64,000 nucleotides of DNA from the NCBI GenBank assembly GCA_029260765.1, contig JAJDCP010000079.1:58726-122725 (forward strand), given 5' to 3'. Below, piece by piece: positions 17,458 to 26,010 of the stretch (within the stretch, counting starts at the first letter, position 1; every line of letters begins with the position of its first letter). Under the pieces are notes generated by a model, which was not told the DNA's origin, searched no databases, and saw only the letters and a list, made by a program, of their open reading frames with translations. The translations under genes and the position numbers were made by a program. This DNA is from Planctomycetota bacterium (GTDB lineage: Bacteria; Planctomycetota; J058; JAJDCP01).

Positions 17458-17512
17458 ACCATGGAAGCCGCCGGCCCGGGCCGCATAGCGGAATCGTGGC
17501 CTGGTCCATGCT

Positions 17513-17770
17513 GTGCACATCAACTGCCCGTGCTGCAGGACTCGGTGGAGCCCGGCCCGAATCTGCTTCGTCGGCTGGCCGCAGAGCAGGGTACAAGAGA
17601 TCGGACACGCGCCCCGTCAAGGACGTGCCGAACTTGTGCCTGTCTGGGCGCATGACGTGGGCATCATGTCAGGCGACTATACTGAGAGTGCTGTGCGACC
17701 CTTTTTCTGCGAAAATGAGGTAGGCATCCATTTGGAGCAACAGGCGCCTCCGCCCACGCACAGCGAGTGA
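17513..17770 (+). CDS. Possible small zinc-ribbon-like protein (doubtful)
   Basis: A GTG-initiated frame of 85 codons beginning with CPCC and later Cys residues. It has no clear ribosome site and no relative that I recognise. It lies in the ~400-base gap before the CpXC gene, which also begins with a CPxC motif, so it could be a decayed relative. I list it only because nothing else is visible in 17458-17855. Confidence 0.2.
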   Translation: MHINCPCCRTRWSPARICFVGWPQSRVQEIGHAPRQGRAELVPVWAHDVGIMSGDYTESAVRPFFCENEVGIHLEQQAPPPTHSE

Positions 17771-17855
17771 GACCCCGGCGGGCCCCCCCGGGACACCTCA
17801 CCTCCTGGTGCAGCCGCGGGCCTGGGCCGCGTCGGCGAGGAACACGGAGGGAAGC

Positions 17856-18515
17856 ATGTCGGTTTTTCGGGATGAAGAAGTAGTGTGTCCCCACTGCGGC
17901 AAGGAACAGGTCCGGTCGGTGGCCCACAGCATCAATCCCCGGCGCTCTCCGCAGCACTACCAGGAGATCCTGTCCGGCTCCTTCCAGCGCGTCCGCTGCG
18001 AGAGCTGCGAGCAGAGCTTCGTGATCGGGCACCCCTTCCTGTTTCTGGATCTGCCCCACTGGTGGATCGCCTGTTACGGGGCGGGCGAGGCCCAGGAGTG
18101 GCGGGCGCGCGAGCAGGAGGCGCAGGAGGTCCTGGCCGAAGCGGGGGTCGCTGGCCTGCCCCACGGACTGCTCCAGGGAATCAAGCTTCGGGTCGTCTTT
18201 GGCCTGGAGGCCTTGCGTGAGAAGCTGGTTCTCATGCAGCTGGGACTGCCCGATGTGGCCTTGGAAGCGTTCAAGCTGTGCGTGGAAAAGCGCGCCGATC
18301 CCCGTTCCGCGGCACCGTACCGTCTGCGTTTGGAACGCGAGCTGCAGGGCCAACTGCACTTCTCCATCCAGCATCCTCAGGCCCGGGAAGTAGCACAGCG
18401 CGCGCTCCCCCTTGCGGCTCTGCTGGAGTATGCCCATGGGCGCCTGTTTTCCAGGGAGCTGGCCAGACAACTGGCAGCGGGCCCTTATGTCGACCTGGCG
18501 CGGCTTGTGCCCTGA
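17856..18515 (+). CDS. CpXC domain protein
   Basis: 219 residues. ATG 17856 has GGAGGGAAGC immediately upstream, which decides it over the longer frame from 17808. The N-terminal ~65 residues are a CpXC zinc-binding domain: CPHCGKEQ, then RCESCEQSF, the two paired-cysteine knuckles. The rest is helical (LALEAFKLCVEKRADP and similar). CpXC proteins are small cytoplasmic proteins of unknown function, often next to metallopeptidase or toxin-like genes, which is also the case here: HExxH genes flank it on both sides. It is convergent with the gene ending at 18516, with no gap. Confidence 0.85.
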   Translation: MSVFRDEEVVCPHCGKEQVRSVAHSINPRRSPQHYQEILSGSFQRVRCESCEQSFVIGHPFLFLDLPHWWIACYGAGEAQEWRAREQEAQEVLAEAGVAGLPHGLLQGIKLRVVFGLEALREKLVLMQLGLPDVALEAFKLCVEKRADPRSAAPYRLRLERELQGQLHFSIQHPQAREVAQRALPLAALLEYAHGRLFSRELARQLAAGPYVDLARLVP

Positions 18516-20165
18516 TCAATCCCGCTCCTCGACGTCCACGGGATCGATCGGCCCGGTCAAGGGTTCCCAGCAGAGAAAGCCATCGACGACCCGGGTCCGC
18601 CAGTGGGAGTCGTCCCAGTGATCTCGAGGATCGGGAGCATCATCGGTATCGGTCAGCGCCTTGATGGCGTCCAGCCAGCCGACGAGGGGATGCGCAGGCT
18701 GCTCCTGCAGCGTGCCCAACCAGTAATGGGCGTACAGCTCGGCGAACCACTCCCCTTGGGCGCGCCATTGGTAGTGGGAGACGCCCATGTCCTTCATCTC
18801 GATCAGGTAGGAGGCCCACTTCCACTCGTAGCTGCGGTGGAAGACCCGATGGAAGGTATAGACGCCCTCGTCCTGGGCATACGCGACACTGAGCGGCTTG
18901 AGGGTGGCACGGGTCTTGGAATAGGCGCAGTTCTTGCCAAAGCTGTGGCCATCAATGCAGTTTGCGTTGAACATGGCCAGACCTGGGTGGGCCTTGAAAA
19001 GCCTCAGGGCGCGCGCCTTTTGTTCCCCCGACATGTGGCTGAAGTTGGCAGCGACGGCGCGGCTGAGCTTGTTGTAGTTGAGTTTGGTCGTGCGCTCGAT
19101 GACATCGATGAAGCTGCGCTTCCTGATCTCTGTGCCCGGCTCGTCCGTAAGTTTGCCGCTGAGATCCGCGAGCATGGAATAGCTATATTTCTTTGACGAC
19201 GCGCCGTCCTGATAATCGATCCAACCGCCGCACTCCCAACGTTCGCCGTACTGGCTCATGATTCGGAATTTGTCGTCGACGGCGTGGCCGATTTCGTGGA
19301 GCGCGGTCATCAAGAAGGCATTCTTGGAGCGCATGCGCTGGCTGTAGATGCTGCGTCGCATCAGGAACTTCGAGTGTGCGAAGACGCCACCTATGACCAG
19401 GCCGAGGACTCCCGCGAGCGCCGGTACGATCCCCCGCAGCGCAAATTCGGCCATGCCCATGTCCATAGAGGTGGGCAGCCGCGCCATCTTGATCACCTTG
19501 CCGGCGGACGAGTAGCTACTCTCAGGGCTCCAGCCGCGCACCACGGACAAGGCCGCACCGCGGACATGGGATCTGGGGACCATGCGGAAGGCCGTCCACA
19601 TGAGCAGGAGGGCCTTGTAGCTGAATTTCTTGGGTTCCAGATTGACGTTGAACAGAATGCCGATGGCCATCGCCGTGAACCAGTTCGGATTCCAACGACC
19701 CGTGGCGACGAGCCGGGGGATTTCCAGGGCCAGACCACCGAGGCCCAGAGTCGGGAGCATCTTGAAGATGGACTGGGCCAGCATGAATTTGCCGGAGTCG
19801 TAGATCACCAGCCCGTCCAGGATACGCCTGCCTTCCCGAGTCTCGTACAGATCGTTGATGACCGCCGATCCCTGTTTCACCGCTGCCATCGCGTCGGTGG
19901 CAATCGCGTTCCAGTCGGGGCTCGGAGCGCGGGCCCGCGCGACGAGGGTGGCCGCCTGCTGCGCCGGCGACTGGCGGGCAAACTCCACCGGCGGCCGGTC
20001 CTCCTCAACAACCGGTGCTGGGGAAGGCGCTCCGAGAACACTGACGGAGCGCTCCCGCGTAAGGCCGAAGGGATCGCTCGATTGCGAGGCCCTGCAGCCG
20101 GAACACTTCGCCGAGAAACCGAAGGGATCCTCGAAGTCAGCACCGCATTCGCTGCAAAGGGCCAT
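18516..20165 (-). CDS. Zinc-ribbon plus HExxH metallopeptidase-like protein, polymorphic-toxin style
   Basis: 549 residues; the ATG has AGGAGG upstream. An N-terminal zinc ribbon (CSECGADF...CSGC, ~4-26) is followed by a disordered Pro/Ala linker. Then come a helical region with hydrophobic stretches (LPTLGLGGLALEIP; GIVPALAGVLGLVIGGVF at ~242-262), the zinc motif HEIGHAVDD at ~288, and a possible third ligand in WFAELYAHYW near the C-terminus. HEIGHAVDD-type domains occur in lethal-factor-like and polymorphic toxin metallopeptidases that cleave host or rival proteins. No signal peptide is present, so export would need a dedicated system. The zinc motif is seen; the toxin role is inferred from architecture. 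Confidence 0.85.
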   Translation of the reverse strand: MALCSECGADFEDPFGFSAKCSGCRASQSSDPFGLTRERSVSVLGAPSPAPVVEEDRPPVEFARQSPAQQAATLVARARAPSPDWNAIATDAMAAVKQGSAVINDLYETREGRRILDGLVIYDSGKFMLAQSIFKMLPTLGLGGLALEIPRLVATGRWNPNWFTAMAIGILFNVNLEPKKFSYKALLLMWTAFRMVPRSHVRGAALSVVRGWSPESSYSSAGKVIKMARLPTSMDMGMAEFALRGIVPALAGVLGLVIGGVFAHSKFLMRRSIYSQRMRSKNAFLMTALHEIGHAVDDKFRIMSQYGERWECGGWIDYQDGASSKKYSYSMLADLSGKLTDEPGTEIRKRSFIDVIERTTKLNYNKLSRAVAANFSHMSGEQKARALRLFKAHPGLAMFNANCIDGHSFGKNCAYSKTRATLKPLSVAYAQDEGVYTFHRVFHRSYEWKWASYLIEMKDMGVSHYQWRAQGEWFAELYAHYWLGTLQEQPAHPLVGWLDAIKALTDTDDAPDPRDHWDDSHWRTRVVDGFLCWEPLTGPIDPVDVEERD

Positions 20166-20733
20166 GGGGCCTCCTGGGCCAGATCGGTTTTTGGAACATT
20201 CTAGATGGAATGCTGGATGGCGCCAAGAGCTTGGGTGTCGATGCCGTGAGTATTCAGACGACCACTATGTCGGTCGAAAGTGGTGTGATCCGGAGTAGCA
20301 CGGTCGACGGAAGGTCTGCCCAGAAGCTGTTGCGGGCCGGGGAGTCCGTCGAGGCGTACACGGGCCTCACGTCCGTGGAATGCACCCTCAGAAGTCTCGA
20401 GACCCAACGATGGTCCCTGGTGGAAACCACCTCGAGCCTGCCCTTTGCGGCGCGCGGACTCCGCACCGGAAAACGCTGTCCGTTTTGTGGTCGTGCTGGC
20501 CCGCAGGTGTCGGTTTCGGGCTGTCTAGGTCGACGGACGTCGGCGACTTCGCTTGCGATCAGCCACGTGCCCGTACGGATCCCATTCCGCCCGCGCTGCG
20601 AGAGGTGCTCGAGGCACAACCGTAACAGGGCCCGAGTGCGAACGGCGCCTCAGCTGGATTGTGCTACAGAGGTCGCATAGACTACCGATACATGATTTCG
20701 AATACCAGCTGGCTCAAACAGAGAGGACGTCGC
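20166..20733. other. Gene-poor gap
   Basis: Roughly 570 bases between two divergent HExxH protein genes. Open frames of 120-155 codons exist on both strands, but they overlap each other, carry no ribosome sites and match nothing I know. One plus-strand frame contains CPFCGRAG and CERCS pairs, so a decayed zinc-ribbon gene cannot be excluded. Promoters for the flanking genes are expected here. Confidence 0.4.
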
Positions 20734-23700
20734 ATGCTCCCCCGCTACCCAGTCCTGTTCCTCCTGACCATGTGCGCCGCGACGGCTTGTGGCCAGGCAC
20801 TGCAAGGCTCCGTTCCCTTCGGACAGATCGTCGACGAGAAGGGCCAGCCGATTCCCGGAGCCACGGTCACGCTGCCGCTGATCGGCAGCAACGTGCAAGC
20901 GACCAGCAACGCGAGCGGAGGATTCGTGCTCTTCGGGGCGTTCGGCCGGACGGCGCCGCAGCGGGCCATTGTGCACATCGAGAAGGCGGGCTTCGGCTCG
21001 CGGGCACTGGAGTTCCAGCGTCAGGCAGGGACCTTCCTGCGCGTTGTCTTGCGCACGACGAAGGACGAAGTCGTGATCGACTCGGGCGTCTACCACCTGG
21101 GCGACGGGAACTTCAGCGGTCAGGTCAACTCCCGCTTTCAGGTCAACCTGGCTGGGGCCGAAACGACCTTCGTCTTCCAGCTGCAGGCCCGGCAGCTGCG
21201 AGCCCACAGCATCGAGCTCGTGTTCGAGGCCCGGGGCGTGCAGGAGACCAATGCGCTGCTCCTGAACGATGAATCCCTCGGCACCACGGCGACGAGCCCG
21301 GCCAGCGGAGAGCTGGGCAGCCAGACGCTGAAGATCGACCCTGAGAAACTGAATGAGGGAAGCAACAGCCTGACGATCAGGGCCGTCGAGTACGGTCCCG
21401 GCGATCGCGACGACTTCGAGATCACCAACCTGCGCCTCGTGCTGCAAGAACAGGACCGCACGCCTCCCAAGCTCGAGCTGCAGGGCGACGGCGACCTGAA
21501 CAGCACGATCGCCCCCGGCACATGGAGTGTGACGATCGACGCCGACGATGGCGACGGGTCGGGCATCGCCAAACTGCGTGCCGTGTTGACCGACGTAAGC
21601 GGCGGATGGCCGCGCGTGGTCTTGGATCAGGGCGGCGCGGTGGCGGGCAATCCGGGCAGCGCTGACCTCGAACTGTACATCGAGAAGCTCGAGCAGCCCG
21701 GAAGCTACGTCCTCCACGTCGTGGCCGTCGACGCCCAGGGCAACCTTGCCGAGGAGGAGCGCCGCTTCGTCGTCAAGAGCGGCCCGGATCTGCGGGTCTC
21801 CATCCACGGACCCCGTCGCATCGTGCTGACCGATCCCCTGCTGGTATTCGACGGTGAGCGGCGCGTCCGGAAGGCACAGATCGGGGTCGAGGTGCGCAAC
21901 ATCGGAACTGTCGAAGTGCCTGCCTTCGACCTGCGCTTGGAAAGCGGAAGCGCGGCCAGCAAGAGCGGCAGGCTCGACTTCGAAGCGTTCACCGTCACCC
22001 GCCCCTCCGGGGAGACCGTGCGGGTCGCCGGCACAGACACGCTGCGCGGCGCGGGTATGTTCGAGGCGCGCGACGGAAAGACACGCATCCTGCAAGGCCA
22101 ACCGATGGGAGACAACGCCCTGAAGCCCGAGACGGCCGTGCATCTGCGTGTGCTGGCCGGCCCCGACGGGATCAGCGCTACGCACACGGCACCGATCCTG
22201 GTGCGGGCCTACGCAGCGACCACGCCGCAGCCCGGGTCGGACATCCTGCGCGCCAACAACGAGGCGAAGCTGATCCTCGACGTGCTTCCCGTCCACGTCG
22301 GAGGACGCGTGATGGTCGATCCCGGCACGAACACCTTTGTCCCGCTCCAGAAGGTCCGGGTGACCGTGCGTGCAGGCATGACCACGACGACCGTCCACAC
22401 CGACAGCAAGGGCTGGTATCTGATCCCCCTGCCGGCGATGGTGCCCGTCAACACCCGCTTCGAGGTCGAAGTCACCCTCGTCGACAAGGACCGCACCGTC
22501 GCGCTGTATAGCATGGACTTCGCGCAGCTGGACAGCATCGTGTCGCTGACCACGAAGCCTCTCATCGTGCGGGATCGGCTGCGCCTGGACCGGGTGGGGG
22601 AGCAGACGGTGGCGCTGGCCCGCTGCGATATCGTCTTTGACGGCCATCCCTCCGCAGGCTACGCCGACCTCTCGCCGTCGATGAGCCTCCGCAAACGAAG
22701 CTGTCTGCGCGCTGCCGCAAGCTTCTACCGCGAGGTCCGGAACGCCCTCGTCTACGTCCGGGAAGACCTCGGTTACAGCCTTGACCACCTGCTACCCCTC
22801 GAAGTGCTGCTGCACCTGCATCTGCCCAAGCTCAAGGAGCTGGATGCCCAGTGGAAAGCGATGTACTGCGGAACTCCGGTCTCCATGGAGGACAGGACCC
22901 AGATGCACAGCGTCCAGCTGCCGCGCTCGTCCTTCGTGGTCCGGCGCGCATTCAGCCGAACCAAATCGGGGGACCTGCAGACCGCTCGGCACGAGACGGG
23001 CCACCACGTTCACTACGACGCATCCCTGAGCGGGGACGACCGTCTTCCCGTCCGAGCCGAAAAGGACAAGAACTGGGGCGGACGGAAGAATGACAGCACG
23101 GCGGACTCTTTGCTGGAGGGCTTCGCCGACTTCTTCGCTGCGCTTACGGGGAACTCCTCCGTGCTGACGAAGGGTGACCTGCAGAAGAACCAGGGCCATG
23201 CCAAGGAGGCCCACGCGGTGTCGGCTCTACTCTGGGACCTGTTCGACGGCCGCGACGAGCCCCGCGACCGCATCGCGCTGGGTGTCACCGGTCTGATGAA
23301 GGCCCTGGAGGGCAAACAGATCAACACCGTGCGCGACCTGTACGAGAGGCTGAAGAAACAGGGCGTGGGCCAGAAAGCGTCACACCGGCTGCCGGTGGTG
23401 ACGCAGCTCGACGAGCTCTTCGCGCTGCACGGCTTCTACGATGACAAGGACAACGACCGCACGTGGGATGCGCCCGAGGAGCAGGCGGGCTGGGCCAACG
23501 CCGGCTTGCCGACAGGACCGAAGAATCCAACGCGGCGCTCCGAGCTTCCCCCGAGAGGCAGCGCCTTGCGGCTGTCGGCTTTGGACTCCAACGGCGTGGC
23601 GGTCGCGGTGGCCCACTACCTGCTCACGGTGCACGGGCTTGAAGAGCACGACACCTACAGCCTGCAGGTCGCTCCCGACCCCGGGGGTGTGGTCGTCGTC

Positions 23701-24291
23701 GAACCGAATCTCGCTGCGCAGCGCTTGACCGTGTTTCCGCTCTTGACGGGCTATCAGGTGGAGCCGTACGCCATCTCCCTGCAGGGCTACCAGAAGGCCC
23801 TCGAGACAGCCCAGGCGGCGGACAGCCTCGTCTTCGCCGCGCACACATTTCGGTTGACGGCCGCACCCATCCCGGGTCCCTCAGGCGTCGAGGCGCGTGT
23901 GCTCGACGCACACACCGTACGCCTGGCATGGCGTGGAGAGGAGCAGGCCATCGTCGTGCGCGGCAGCCGTCACGCACCGACCTTCATCGGCGACGGGGCG
24001 CTGGTCTATGCCGGCCCTGACAGCGTCGTCGTAGACGCCGAGTTGGTCTCCGCGTCCCTCTACCACTACACGGTCTTCTCCTGGACCGATGACGGGTTCT
24101 CCATCGGCGCGACGGCCACGGCAGGTCCCGGCTGGTCGCCTCCGCCAGACTACCGACCCGCGCCCACGCCCGCGCCTCCAGCTGCGCCGCCGGACTTGGA
24201 GGTGGCAAGCCCTTGGCTGGCCGCGGCCGGACTGCTCGCAGCAGTGTTGGTCATCGCTCTTCTCAGCTGGTGGCGCCTCAGGAAGCGCTGA
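20734..24291 (+). CDS. Large exported CnaB/HExGH surface metallopeptidase-like protein with C-terminal anchor
   Basis: 1185 residues. I choose ATG 20734 (GAGAGG upstream), which gives a clean signal peptide (MLPRYPVLFLLTMCAATACG); longer starts at 20692 and 20659 would bury it. Residues ~25-110 are a carboxypeptidase-regulatory/CnaB-like fold (GQPIPGATVTLP). Several Ig- or CARDB-like beta domains follow to ~620. A metallopeptidase-type domain then has RHETGHHVHYD at ~752 and a downstream Glu in LLEGFADFFAAL, the HExxH...E gluzincin pattern. A fibronectin-like domain, a Pro-rich linker and a transmembrane helix (AAAGLLAAVLVIALLSWW) with the basic tail RLRKR close the protein. It is a cell-surface, membrane-tethered hydrolase or adhesin candidate. 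Substrate unknown. Confidence 0.9.
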   Translation: MLPRYPVLFLLTMCAATACGQALQGSVPFGQIVDEKGQPIPGATVTLPLIGSNVQATSNASGGFVLFGAFGRTAPQRAIVHIEKAGFGSRALEFQRQAGTFLRVVLRTTKDEVVIDSGVYHLGDGNFSGQVNSRFQVNLAGAETTFVFQLQARQLRAHSIELVFEARGVQETNALLLNDESLGTTATSPASGELGSQTLKIDPEKLNEGSNSLTIRAVEYGPGDRDDFEITNLRLVLQEQDRTPPKLELQGDGDLNSTIAPGTWSVTIDADDGDGSGIAKLRAVLTDVSGGWPRVVLDQGGAVAGNPGSADLELYIEKLEQPGSYVLHVVAVDAQGNLAEEERRFVVKSGPDLRVSIHGPRRIVLTDPLLVFDGERRVRKAQIGVEVRNIGTVEVPAFDLRLESGSAASKSGRLDFEAFTVTRPSGETVRVAGTDTLRGAGMFEARDGKTRILQGQPMGDNALKPETAVHLRVLAGPDGISATHTAPILVRAYAATTPQPGSDILRANNEAKLILDVLPVHVGGRVMVDPGTNTFVPLQKVRVTVRAGMTTTTVHTDSKGWYLIPLPAMVPVNTRFEVEVTLVDKDRTVALYSMDFAQLDSIVSLTTKPLIVRDRLRLDRVGEQTVALARCDIVFDGHPSAGYADLSPSMSLRKRSCLRAAASFYREVRNALVYVREDLGYSLDHLLPLEVLLHLHLPKLKELDAQWKAMYCGTPVSMEDRTQMHSVQLPRSSFVVRRAFSRTKSGDLQTARHETGHHVHYDASLSGDDRLPVRAEKDKNWGGRKNDSTADSLLEGFADFFAALTGNSSVLTKGDLQKNQGHAKEAHAVSALLWDLFDGRDEPRDRIALGVTGLMKALEGKQINTVRDLYERLKKQGVGQKASHRLPVVTQLDELFALHGFYDDKDNDRTWDAPEEQAGWANAGLPTGPKNPTRRSELPPRGSALRLSALDSNGVAVAVAHYLLTVHGLEEHDTYSLQVAPDPGGVVVVEPNLAAQRLTVFPLLTGYQVEPYAISLQGYQKALETAQAADSLVFAAHTFRLTAAPIPGPSGVEARVLDAHTVRLAWRGEEQAIVVRGSRHAPTFIGDGALVYAGPDSVVVDAELVSASLYHYTVFSWTDDGFSIGATATAGPGWSPPPDYRPAPTPAPPAAPPDLEVASPWLAAAGLLAAVLVIALLSWWRLRKR

Positions 24292-24307
24292 GGCCCGGCG
24301 CGGGCCT
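24291..24307 (+). terminator. GC hairpin at the end of the surface protein gene
   Basis: AGGCCCG-GCG-CGGGCCT, a 7-bp perfect stem with a 3-base loop, begins on the last base of the stop codon. No T-run follows, so it may act with Rho or simply protect the 3' end. Confidence 0.45.
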
Positions 24308-24412
24308 GGCCGCGTCGGCGGGGGCAACTGGTGCTCCGTCGGGTCCAGCTCATATAGGTTGGGTTTCCGCTGGTTGCGGCACGGTCTCTCGTGTTGCGCG
24401 TGGGGGAACGTG

Positions 24413-24928
24413 ATGTCTGCGAAGCGATTTGTTGTTGAGCTGACCAACGAGGAACGGACAAGACTTGCTGGGCTGGTTGACCGAGGTAGGGTCGCAGCCC
24501 TCAAGCGACGGCACCGCTGAAGGTTGACGAAGGCGAACATGGGCCGGCGCGTGTTGCTGAGGCGCTCGATCTGCATGCCAACACGGTGAGAGGTCTCCGC
24601 CAGCGTTGCGTGGAGGTAGGTCTTGAATCTGCACTCCCCCGGAAGAAGCAGAAAAATCGCAGCTCGCAGCCGCCAAGATGGACGGGGTGCAGGAGGCACG
24701 CATGATCGCGCTGGCATGCGGGCCTCCGCCTGAGGGTCGGGCCCGTTGGACGGTGCGACTGCTCGCCGACAAGATCTTCGAGTTGCGCATCATCGACGAG
24801 CCGATTTCCTTCCAGACCGTCGCGCAGCGGAGGTGCATTCGTGGCTGGAGGAGCGGAACAATTCTACCGTTGGCGTCGACGGGCAGTTCATGACCGCCGA
24901 TGCCCGTGTCAAGCTGAAGAGGCTCTAA
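24413..24928 (+). mobile_element. IS630-family transposase relic with catalytic core deleted
   Basis: The N-terminal part (SAKRFVVELTNEERTRLAGL, then frameshifted LDLHANTVRGLRQRCVEVGL and the DNA-binding segment EGRARWTVRLLADKIFEL) is typical of IS630 helix-turn-helix regions. After QTVAQ near 24830 the sequence jumps, in another frame, to the family's extreme C-terminus (VHSWLEERNNS, then TADARVKLKRL). The ~180-residue DDE domain between is absent. At least two frameshifts and an in-frame TGA are also present. It is dead and could at best be moved by a transposase supplied in trans. Confidence 0.8.
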
Positions 24929-25016
24929 CGAGATCCAAAGCTCTCCTCGAGCTGACTTTTCTGACCGTGGCCGCTGCTACCATATCGGACCCACCATTGC
25001 AGAGCGGATTCGAAAT

Positions 25017-25484
25017 ACCGCGGAGGCGCAGAGAGCGCTGAGGGCCGCAGAGGGCCGCTTGCGAAGCGCGTGGCGCTCAACTCCATCACCGAAGCGATCC
25101 TTGGCGCAGCGATTACGGTCCATCGGGCCCGGATTGCTGGAGTCGGTATACGAGACGTGTCTAGCTCACCAACTTGGTAAGCTTGGACACATGGTCGATC
25201 GCCAGAAATCGCTGCCGATCGTATTCGACGATCTGCATGTAAAAGTCGCCTTCCGCCTCGACCGGGATGTCGACGACAAAGTGTTCGTTAAGATCAAGGC
25301 CGTGGACCTCAAGCCTGTCCATGAGGCCCATCTATCTTCGGCTCGCCAAGCGCCCAGTCGGTCTGCTCCTGAATTTCAACGTCGTCACCGGAATTCGTAG
25401 ACTCGTCAACGAATTCCCCAGGTAGTCATCATTGGCCCTTTGCGGCCCTCTGCGGCCCACGTGCTGCGCTGGCGCCTCCGCGGT
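25017..25484. mobile_element. GxxExxY mini-element bounded by ~42-bp inverted repeats
   Basis: The left arm at 25017-25058 begins ACCGCGGAGGCGC and ends GGGCCGCAGAGGGCCGC. The right arm at 25442-25484 is its inverse (GCGGCCCTCTGCGGCCC ... GCGCCTCCGCGGT) with a few internal differences. The ~468-base unit encloses exactly one degraded GxxExxY gene and nothing else. No transposase is inside, so mobilisation, if real, would be in trans. Confidence 0.65.
25070..25425 (+). pseudogene. GxxExxY family protein (PD-(D/E)XK nuclease-like), frameshifted
   Basis: Three frames joined in order rebuild the family: a start at GTG 25070 (ALNSITEAILGAAITVHRA), then after a shift GPGLLESVYETCLAHQL with the eponymous GLLESVY, then MVDRQKSLPIVFDDLHVKVA and KIKAVD (the nuclease-core KxK region), and after another shift KRPVGLLLNFNVVTGIRR to the stop at 25425. 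Intact relatives are about 125 residues and are predicted nucleases of unknown biology. Two indels break this copy. The asymmetric decay next to well-kept inverted repeats suggests recent inactivation. Confidence 0.75.
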
Positions 25485-26010
25485 TTCTCAGGCTTCACAG
25501 ATGGGTCGTACCAACAATTCCTGTGGGCGACACGGCACTAGTGGGGAACCCCAATTTTCGTGAATCGTCGATACCGACATATGGGAGATTCCCGCGAGAC
25601 ATGTGATCGGAAGCGAACATAAGTTGCACCAACGTCGGGAAAGCTTCGGCAAACGTTCGCCCGTGCGCAGGACTCTGGGCTGACGCGGGTGGTCCTGATG
25701 GGTGTGCGGAAGTGACGCCGACTCCCGCTGCACATCCGGATGGCCATCGAGACTTTGCTTGGGGTGTGTGTAGAGGAGGCGTCGGACGATTCGTGCCCGT
25801 CCATGTGTAGAAGGTCGGTATGCGCGTACCGACCGCCGCGTCAAAGGATCGCCGCTACACCTTCACCGACGGACATAAGGCCGTGCCTCGAAATCAAACA
25901 TCGCGATTCCCTCTACGCCTCGTCGGTGCCTTCAGCGTTTGTCACTGGCTCCGTGCCCCCCTGAAGGTGTAGACTGAAGCAGCCGCCATTCAACCATCGA
26001 AGGGCGTTCC
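25485..26010. other. Leader region of the ietAS pair, with an 11-bp inverted repeat
   Basis: About 520 bases lacking a convincing gene. CTACACCTTCA at 25855-25865 is inverted as TGAAGGTGTAG at 25962-25972, ending 38 bases before the ietA ATG, so a regulator of the defence pair could bind here or the transcript leader could fold. Composition is less GC-rich than the surroundings. Confidence 0.45.

Noticed and set aside
20650..22788. Minus-strand open frame of ~712 codons
   Set aside because: Antisense to the CnaB/HExGH protein; composition (His, Val, Gln bias) is that of a reverse-complement shadow and no domain is visible.
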